Part shown: positions 56,688 through 64,000 of the stretch, piece after piece
How positions within the stretch are numbered: the first letter of the stretch is position 1
Layout of the letters: the number at the start of each line of letters is the position of its first letter
DNA from: Planctomycetota bacterium
GTDB taxonomy: Bacteria > Planctomycetota > UBA1135 > UBA2386
Direction: 5' to 3'
Length of the DNA: 64,000 nt
NCBI GenBank assembly: GCA_016716265.1
Contig: JADJWQ010000002.1
Coordinates: 271,001-335,000, forward strand
The notes under the pieces: model-generated
Told to the model about the DNA's origin: nothing
What the model saw: only the letters and a program-made list of their open reading frames with translations
The model's database searches: none
Made by a program: the position numbers and the translations under genes

Positions 56688-57401
56688 ATGAGCAGGCTCA
56701 CGAAGTTCCTCGGCTCCACGGTCGGCGCCAAGTTCGTCGTCGCGGTCACCGGCACGCTGCTGTCGCTGTTCGTCGTCGGCCACCTCGCGGGCAACCTGCT
56801 CTTGTTCAGGGGGCGGGACGCGATGAACACCTACGCCGAGAGCCTCCAGCACCTCGGCGCCGCGCTGTGGTTGATCCGCGGCGGACTCCTCGCGGTGTTC
56901 GCCACGCACATCGTGCTCGCGATCCGGCTGAAGCTACGCAACCAATCGGCGCGGCCGGCCGGCTACGCGCACGAGGCGACCGTGCAGGCGAGCTGGGCGT
57001 CGCGCAGCATGGTGCTGACGGGGCTCGTGGTGCTCGCCTTCGTGCTGATGCACCTCGCGCACTTCACGCTCGGCTGGCTCGAGCCGACGAAGTACGCGGT
57101 CCACGAGACGGTCGGCTCGGGCGACCTCCTGCGCGAGCGCCACGACGTCTACGCGATGGTGGTGCTCGGCTTCCGCAGCGACCTGTTCGTCGCGCTGTAC
57201 GTCGTCGCGATGGTCGTGCTCGGCCTGCACCTGTCGCACGCGCTGCAGAGCCTGTTCCAGAGCTTCGGCTTCCGCAGCCCGTCGTTCACGCCGGTGATCG
57301 AACGCGTGTGCGGCACCGTGGCCTGGGTGCTGGCCGCCGGCTTCCTGCTGATCCCGCTCGCGGTGCGCCTCGACCTCGTCGGCACCGAGGTCACGCCCTG
57401 A
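56688..57401 (+). CDS. sdhC: Succinate dehydrogenase cytochrome b subunit (Bacteroidetes-type)
   Basis: 237 aa from ATG 56688; longer than proteobacterial SdhC, as in the single-subunit diheme anchors of Bacteroidetes-type enzymes. Five transmembrane helices: KFVVAVTGTLLSLFVVGHLAGNLLLF, LIRGGLLAVFATHIVLAI, MVLTGLVVLAFVLMHLAHFTLGW, VALYVVAMVVLGLHLSHALQS and VAWVLAAGFLLIPLAVRL. Conserved His in VVGHLAGN, ATHIVLA, MHLAHF and LHLSHA would bind two hemes. It anchors SdhAB in the membrane and passes electrons to quinone. First gene of sdhCAB. Confidence 0.93.
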   Translation: MSRLTKFLGSTVGAKFVVAVTGTLLSLFVVGHLAGNLLLFRGRDAMNTYAESLQHLGAALWLIRGGLLAVFATHIVLAIRLKLRNQSARPAGYAHEATVQASWASRSMVLTGLVVLAFVLMHLAHFTLGWLEPTKYAVHETVGSGDLLRERHDVYAMVVLGFRSDLFVALYVVAMVVLGLHLSHALQSLFQSFGFRSPSFTPVIERVCGTVAWVLAAGFLLIPLAVRLDLVGTEVTP

Positions 57402-57498
57402 TCGGCGGCGCGCTCCGGTGCGGAGAAACCGCGCCGGTCGCACCGTCGAACCGACTCCCGCAGCCCATCCGCTCCACCCGTTCCAACCCGACGCGAAG

Positions 57499-59412
<1,914 letters not shown>

Positions 59413-59441
59413 TCGACGTCGGAATCGAAGGCAGCGCGACC

Positions 59442-60212
59442 ATGGCCAACGCAACGGGAACCATGCGACTGAAGCTCCACATCTGGCGGCAGAAGGGTCC
59501 GAACCAGTCCGGCGCGATCAAGACCTACGACGTCACGGCGAACGAGCACATGTCGTTCCTCGAGATGCTCGACGTCCTCAACCAGGAGCTGATCGGCAAG
59601 GGCGAGGAGCCGGTCGCCTTCGACCACGACTGCCGGGAGGGCATCTGCGGCTCCTGCAACCTGGTCATCAACGGTGTTCCGCACGGCCCGCAGCGCGGCA
59701 CCACCGCCTGCCAGCTCCATATGCGGACGTTCAAGGACGGTGACGAGATCTGGATCGAGCCGTGGCGCGCGAAGGCGTTCCCGGTCATCAAGGACCTCGT
59801 CGTCGATCGCGGTGCGTTCGACCGGATCATCGCCGCCGGCGGCTACGTGTCGGTCAACACCGGCTCGGCGCCCGACGCCAACGAGATCCTGATCGGCAAG
59901 GCCGACGCCGAGGAGGCGTTCGGCTACGCGGCTTGCATCGGCTGCGGCGCCTGCGTGGCGGCGTGCAAGAATGCGAGCGCCATGCTGTTCACGGCCGCCA
60001 AGTTCGCGCACCTGCAGAAGCTGCCGCAGGGGCGCGTCGAGGCCGACCGCCGCGCGGTCCGCATGGTGCAGCAGCACGACGCCGAGGGCTTCGGCTCCTG
60101 CACGAACCAGTACGAGTGCGAGGCGGTGTGCCCGAAGGAGATCTCGGTCACGTCGATCGCGCGGCTGAACGCGGCCTACCGCCGCGCGTCGCTGCGCAGC
60201 GTCGAGGTGTGA
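59442..60212 (+). CDS. sdhB: Succinate dehydrogenase iron-sulfur subunit
   Basis: 256 aa from ATG 59442; an in-frame GTG at 59409 that overlaps the sdhA stop would add 11 residues. The 2Fe-2S cluster is DHDCREGICGSCNL and GTTAC; the 4Fe-4S is AACIGCGACVAACKNAS; the 3Fe-4S is CTNQYECEAVCPKEI with a Cys further on as expected. The N-terminus MRLKLHIWRQKG and MSFLEMLDVLNQELI match Bacteroidetes-type SdhB. It carries electrons from SdhA to SdhC. Confidence 0.96.
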   Translation: MANATGTMRLKLHIWRQKGPNQSGAIKTYDVTANEHMSFLEMLDVLNQELIGKGEEPVAFDHDCREGICGSCNLVINGVPHGPQRGTTACQLHMRTFKDGDEIWIEPWRAKAFPVIKDLVVDRGAFDRIIAAGGYVSVNTGSAPDANEILIGKADAEEAFGYAACIGCGACVAACKNASAMLFTAAKFAHLQKLPQGRVEADRRAVRMVQQHDAEGFGSCTNQYECEAVCPKEISVTSIARLNAAYRRASLRSVEV

Positions 60213-60222
60213 GCGCCTGGTG

Positions 60223-60756
60223 ATGGAGCGTCCGCGCATCGGCATCGTCACGATCAGCGACCGGGCGTCGCAGGGCACCTACGAGGATCGCTCCGGGCCG
60301 GCGATCGAGGAGGTCCTGCGCGAGTTCGTCGCCACCGACTGCGACTACGAGCGCCGGCTGATCCCCGACGAGGTGCCGGTGATCGTCGCGACCGTGCGCG
60401 AGCTCGCGGTGGCGGGCTGCGCGCTGATCTGCACGACCGGCGGCACCGGTCCCGCGCCGCGCGACGTGACGCCGGAGGCGATGCGGCAGGTCCTCGAGAA
60501 GGAGCTGCCCGGCTTCGGTGAGGAAATGCGGCGCGCGTCGCTCGAGGCGGGCGTGCCCACCGCCATCCTGTCGCGGCAGACCGCCGGGATCGTCGGTCGC
60601 TCGCTGGTCGTGAACCTGCCCGGCAAGCCCGGCTCGGTGCGCGTGTGCCTCGACGCGGTGTTCCCGGCGATCCCGTACTGCATCGAGCTGGCCGGTGGGC
60701 CGAGCCTCGACGGCAATCCCGCCGTCGTGCGGGTATTCCGGCCGAAGCAGGGCTGA
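60223..60756 (+). CDS. mogA: Molybdopterin adenylyltransferase MogA
   Basis: 177 aa from ATG 60223 (GTG 60220 also possible). Family motifs: RIGIVTISDRASQGTYEDRSGPAI, LIPDEVPVI, ALICTTGGTGPAPRDVTPEAM (GGTG loop binds molybdopterin), LPGFGEEMR, SRQTAGIVGRSLVVNLPGKPGSVR and the C-terminal ELAGGPSL. It adenylates molybdopterin before metal insertion in molybdenum-cofactor synthesis. Lies 10 bases after sdhB, so it may be in that operon. No molybdoenzyme genes are visible here. Convergent with the kinase gene, 12 bases between stops. Confidence 0.92.
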   Translation: MERPRIGIVTISDRASQGTYEDRSGPAIEEVLREFVATDCDYERRLIPDEVPVIVATVRELAVAGCALICTTGGTGPAPRDVTPEAMRQVLEKELPGFGEEMRRASLEAGVPTAILSRQTAGIVGRSLVVNLPGKPGSVRVCLDAVFPAIPYCIELAGGPSLDGNPAVVRVFRPKQG

Positions 60757-60768
60757 CCACCGGTCCGA

Positions 60769-63201
60769 TCAGTTGCCGGCGAGCGCCGCGTCGGCCGCGG
60801 TGATCACGCCGGCGAGCTCGTCGCGCAGCGCGCTGTCGCCGGGGAGCTCGCCCGTGCTCAGCTGCGCGACGAAGCCGAGCAGCAGGCGGCCCTGCCGCTC
60901 GTCGAGCTCCATCTCGTCGGCGCGCAGCAGCCGCGCGACGTCTCGCAGGAGCCACGGATCGCGCTGCCGCTGCTGCTCGCTCAGATACAGGAGCTCGAGC
61001 ATGCCGCGGCGCAGCCCGGGCCAATCGGCATCGCGAAGGCTGTGGATCAACGCGAGGTCGGCGTCCATGTCGCCTGCGTAGTCCTCGAGTCCGCGGTGCC
61101 GCGCATCCTCGCGGCGGCGCGTGGCCTCGGCCAGCGCACGATCGAGGCCGGCCGCATCGTGGGCGGCAGCCGCCTCGCGGGCCATCATCAGCGCGATGTT
61201 CACGCCGAGCATCGCCGCCTTCTGCGCATTGCGGTCGCCGCGGCCGAGGATGCGGTCGACGGCGGCGAAGGCATCCGCGTCGCGGCCGCGGTCGCGGTAG
61301 ACCTGCGCGAGCATGACGTCCGTGTTGGCGAGCCACGGGCGCAGCGCGCGAGCCTCCTCCAGATGGACGACCGCGTCGTCGAGCCGGTGCAGGCGATACA
61401 GCGCGACCCCGAGGTTCTGGTGCGGCCCGTGGCGGTCGTGCCGCAGCGCGAGGCTCTGCTCGAGCGGCTCGAGCGCCGCCGCGTAGTCGCCGAGCATGAC
61501 GTAGGCGACGCCGCGGATCGCGAGCGTCCGTGCCGTCTCGCGCCCGTAGGTCTGTGCGAGGCGTGCGCTCTCGAGGATCGCTTCGTGGAGCGTGTCGGTC
61601 GCGCCGGGATCGCGCCGTTCGAGCTGTCGCTCGGCCTGATTGACGAGCGCGATCAGTCGCAGGTCGCGGGCGACGAGCGAGCCCTGCTCGGCGGCGGCGG
61701 TCAGCAGCGGGAGCGCGCGCGTGCCGAAGTCGGGGTCGCGCCGCTCGCGGAGCTCGTGGAAGCCGGCGACCAGCAGATCGGTCGCGGAGCTCGGCGCCAC
61801 GCCGAGCTCGGAGAGATCGACCGCGCGCACACCGCGCTCGCCCTGCGCCGCGCGCGCGTAGCGGGCGGCGACGGCGCCGAGGTAGGCGCTGCCGCCCGCG
61901 GCGAGCGCGCGCAGATCGGCGGCAGCCTCGTCGCGGCGTCCCTGATCGAGCTGCAGCGCGGCGCGCCACAGCCGGGGGGCCGGTCGATCAGGACGCAGCT
62001 CGAGCATGCGATCGAGCGTCGCGAGGTAGGTGTCGCGCTCCGGCGTCAGCTCCGCGATCAGCCGCTGCTCGGGGTCGCCCTCGAACGCGAGCAGCGCCGG
62101 TAGCCGCGCGTCGAGGTCCGCGTACTCTCGGTCGCGCGCGCGGGCGCGCGCGTCGAGGACGAGCGGTAGCGCGACCGCGGCGAGCGCGGCGGTCGCGGCG
62201 ACGGCGGCGGTCGCGACCGCGCGCGCCGGTCGGCGGCGGCACCAGCGCCGAAGCCGGCCGACGCGCCCGAGCGGGCGGGCGGTGACCGGCCGGTGGTCGA
62301 GGAACGCGCGCAGGTCGCTCGCCATGGCCGCCATCGACGGATAGCGGCGCGCGACGTCGCGCTCGAGTGCGCGGTCGACGATCGCACGCAGGTCGCGCGG
62401 CAGGCGTGCGTCGAGCGGGGGCGGGTCGTCGCGCAGCAGTTGCACGAAGATCTGCGACGGGGTGCCGACGTACGGTGGCATGCCGCGCAGCAGGTGGTGG
62501 AGCACGGCCCCGAGCGCCCAGACGTCGGCGGACGGGAGCGTCGGTGCCTGCGGATCGAGTCGCTCGGGAGCCATGTAGGCGGGCGTGCCGAGCAGCTCGT
62601 CGGACAGCGTCATGCTGCCGGCGTCCTCGCGCCAGGCCAGGCCGAAGTCGATCAGCACCGGCGAGCCGTCACGCCGGACGAAGACGTTGGAGGGCTTCAG
62701 GTCGCGGTGCACGACGCCGACCTCGTGGCAGTGCTGGAGGCCCTCGGCGAGCTCGGCGCCCCAGCGCACGATCAGTCGGATCGCAGACTCGTCGCGCAGC
62801 GCGATGCCGCCCGCGGCCGTGCGCCACGCCGCGAGGTCGAGCGGGTCCTCGACCTCGGTCACGATGCCGAGCAGGTCGGTGCCGTCGAGCAGCTCCATGA
62901 CCAGGAACGGGCGGTCGCCGGCGAGCAGTCCGCAGTCGAGCACGCGGACGACGCGCGGGTCCTGCAGTCGGGCCAGCGTGCGGGTCTCGGCGAGGAAGCG
63001 CTCGACGGTCCGCCGGTCGCCGAGGCGCTCGGCCAGGATGGTCTTGATCGCGACGTCGGCGCCGCCGAGCCGCTCGTCGCGGGCGCGGTAGACGGCACCC
63101 ATCGCACCGCGGCCGAGTGGCGCGACGATACGGAAGCGGTCGGCGAGCAGTGCCCCGGGCGCGAGCACGCCGGCGTCGGAATCGGTCGATCGTTCGTTCA
63201 T
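60769..63201 (-). CDS. Ser/Thr protein kinase with transmembrane helix and TPR-like C-terminus
   Basis: 810 aa from ATG 63201. Hanks-type kinase domain (residues ~22-300): IVAPLGRGAMGAVYRARD (Gly loop), VAIKTILAE (Lys), VGVVHRDLKPSNVFVR (HRDLK), PVLIDFGLAW (DFG), LGTPAYMAPERLDPQ (activation loop end). A transmembrane helix follows at ~330-350 (AVATAAVAATAALAAVALPLVL). The C-terminal ~450 residues are TPR-like helical repeats (TLDRMLELRPDRPAPRLWRAAL; GVAYVMLGDYAAALEPLEQSLAL; LGVALYRLHRLDDAVVHLEEARAL), which would lie outside or in the periplasm. It phosphorylates cytoplasmic Ser/Thr targets in response to signals sensed by the TPR part. Planctomycetota have many such kinases. Confidence 0.93.
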   Translation of the reverse strand: MNERSTDSDAGVLAPGALLADRFRIVAPLGRGAMGAVYRARDERLGGADVAIKTILAERLGDRRTVERFLAETRTLARLQDPRVVRVLDCGLLAGDRPFLVMELLDGTDLLGIVTEVEDPLDLAAWRTAAGGIALRDESAIRLIVRWGAELAEGLQHCHEVGVVHRDLKPSNVFVRRDGSPVLIDFGLAWREDAGSMTLSDELLGTPAYMAPERLDPQAPTLPSADVWALGAVLHHLLRGMPPYVGTPSQIFVQLLRDDPPPLDARLPRDLRAIVDRALERDVARRYPSMAAMASDLRAFLDHRPVTARPLGRVGRLRRWCRRRPARAVATAAVAATAALAAVALPLVLDARARARDREYADLDARLPALLAFEGDPEQRLIAELTPERDTYLATLDRMLELRPDRPAPRLWRAALQLDQGRRDEAAADLRALAAGGSAYLGAVAARYARAAQGERGVRAVDLSELGVAPSSATDLLVAGFHELRERRDPDFGTRALPLLTAAAEQGSLVARDLRLIALVNQAERQLERRDPGATDTLHEAILESARLAQTYGRETARTLAIRGVAYVMLGDYAAALEPLEQSLALRHDRHGPHQNLGVALYRLHRLDDAVVHLEEARALRPWLANTDVMLAQVYRDRGRDADAFAAVDRILGRGDRNAQKAAMLGVNIALMMAREAAAAHDAAGLDRALAEATRRREDARHRGLEDYAGDMDADLALIHSLRDADWPGLRRGMLELLYLSEQQRQRDPWLLRDVARLLRADEMELDERQGRLLLGFVAQLSTGELPGDSALRDELAGVITAADAALAGN

Positions 63202-63377
63202 GACGCGTCCTCCGTGAGCGCGCACGAGCCGCGGTCCCCGTTGCTGGCACGGCGGGCACGGTAGCGGAACGCGCGCAACCTCGCGACGACCCCGTCGGAG
63301 GGGCTTCGGTCGCGCGGGCGGAGTCGCTACCCTCCGACGAGCGATTGCGTCGTGCATCGCGGGAACGGAGGTCGATC

Positions 63378-64000
63378 GTGAAGTTTGCAATCCGTGCGCT
63401 CCGGGAGCGGGCGCTGCTCTCGTCGGTGGTCTTGGCCGTGCCGCTCTCGGCCCAGCTGCAGCCCGGCGGGCAGCCGATCCAGAGCCCGCATACCGGGCGT
63501 TGGTACACGCTGTCACCGCAGCCGGTCACGATCCACGACGCCCGGGACATCGCACGTCGCACCGGGTATCTGGAGCTGGCGGTCATCCGCAGCGAGGCGG
63601 AGCAGGCGTTCATCCGCCTCGTGCTGACCGGGAGCAGCGCGACTACGGTGTGGATCGGATTGACCGACGAGGGCAGCGAGGGCCAGTTCGTCTGGCTCGA
63701 CGGGGAGCCGGTCAGCTACCAGAACTGGCGTCCTGGCGAGCCGAACAACTGCTGCGCGGGCGAGGACTACACCGAGCTCGTGATGCCCACGGCGCAGTGG
63801 AACGACATCGGCGACACGGCGGTGCATCACGCGCTGTTCGAGTTCGACGGTGAGCTCGGCGCCGGCTTCACGCGGACCGCAGACCGCTGGTTCTGGTGCC
63901 CGGTGAACGCGCATTACTTCGCGTTGACACCGCCCGGCTCCTGGGAGGCGGCCGAGCGCTACGCGCAGCGGCTCGGCGGCCATCTCGCGACGATCGACAG
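63378..64000 (+). CDS. Exported C-type-lectin-domain protein, 3' end cut by window edge
   Basis: The frame starts at GTG 63378 with GGAGG seven bases upstream, and runs to the window end. The N-terminus (ERALLSSVVLAVPLSAQ) is a signal peptide. The first C-type lectin domain has IQSPHTGRWYTLSPQPV, LELAVIRSEAEQAFIRLVL, VWIGLTDEGSEGQFVWLDGEP, NWRPGEPNNCCAGEDYTEL (EPNN calcium ligands) and QWNDIGD. A second domain begins at HYFALTPPGSWEAAERYAQRLGG and continues past the edge. The architecture is the same as the lectin gene at 27338, so it is a paralogue. Divergent from the kinase, 176 bases apart. Confidence 0.88.
   Translation, partial: MKFAIRALRERALLSSVVLAVPLSAQLQPGGQPIQSPHTGRWYTLSPQPVTIHDARDIARRTGYLELAVIRSEAEQAFIRLVLTGSSATTVWIGLTDEGSEGQFVWLDGEPVSYQNWRPGEPNNCCAGEDYTELVMPTAQWNDIGDTAVHHALFEFDGELGAGFTRTADRWFWCPVNAHYFALTPPGSWEAAERYAQRLGGHLATID

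Overview
The window is a very GC-rich bacterial chromosome segment, with strong G/C bias at third codon positions and long meaningless open frames opposite most genes. The gene content points to Planctomycetota. It has many exported proteins built from WD40, Kelch, FG-GAP, C-type-lectin and NPCBM domains, a formylglycine-enzyme-like protein beside a sulfatase, a Ser/Thr kinase with TPRs, lpxB (an outer membrane with lipid A), and a succinate dehydrogenase of the Bacteroidetes-like sdhCAB type. The phylum call is inference. Myxococcota or Acidobacteriota cannot be excluded from the sequence alone.

Layout. 1-5.8 kb: the end of a WD40 gene, an FGE-like exported protein and a 12-blade Kelch protein, with a ~400-bp segment duplicated in front of the last two. 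6-11.3 kb: a sulfatase, a large lipoprotein resembling the anthrax protective antigen/binary-toxin B family, and a DUF3253 protein. 11.8-14.4 kb: an arginine-pathway group (N-acylornithine carbamoyltransferase, GNAT acyltransferase, convergent AstE/aspartoacylase-like deacylase). 14.4-28.6 kb: exported or redox proteins (alpha/beta hydrolase, FG-GAP protein, AlkP-superfamily protein, two GMC oxidoreductases flanking an arylsulfotransferase-like protein, a 46-residue-repeat protein, a double C-type lectin). 28.7-32.7 kb: an orphan VirD4/TraG-type ATPase and a cation/proton antiporter fused to a PTS EIIA domain.

32.8-38.4 kb: a tightly overlapping operon, pabA-like, ABC ATPase, ABC permease, lpxB, ubiD, in which every junction is a 4-nt stop/start overlap; ubiD carries a one-base frameshift. 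38.4-41 kb: an MDR oxidoreductase and trkA. 41-44 kb: a large exported protein and a lipoprotein. 44.1-50.3 kb: a chaperone block, groEL2-groES-groEL1-dnaJ-grpE-fmdB, without dnaK. 50.6-55 kb: an NPCBM protein coupled to a VWA membrane protein, then a frameshifted lipoprotein. 55-60.8 kb: miaE, a lipase-like protein, sdhCAB and mogA. 60.8-64 kb: a Ser/Thr kinase and a C-type lectin that runs off the end.

Main points of interest: (i) the protective-antigen-like lipoprotein; (ii) an unnamed beta-rich domain, recognised by eye at or near the ends of at least six otherwise unrelated exported proteins; (iii) the duplicated leader segment that carries a dead WD40 tail and an upstream signal-peptide remnant; (iv) the alternative arginine route with an unusual residue at the acyl-selectivity position; (v) a new-looking 46-residue repeat protein. 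No rRNA, tRNA, CRISPR array, transposase or integrase was recognised.
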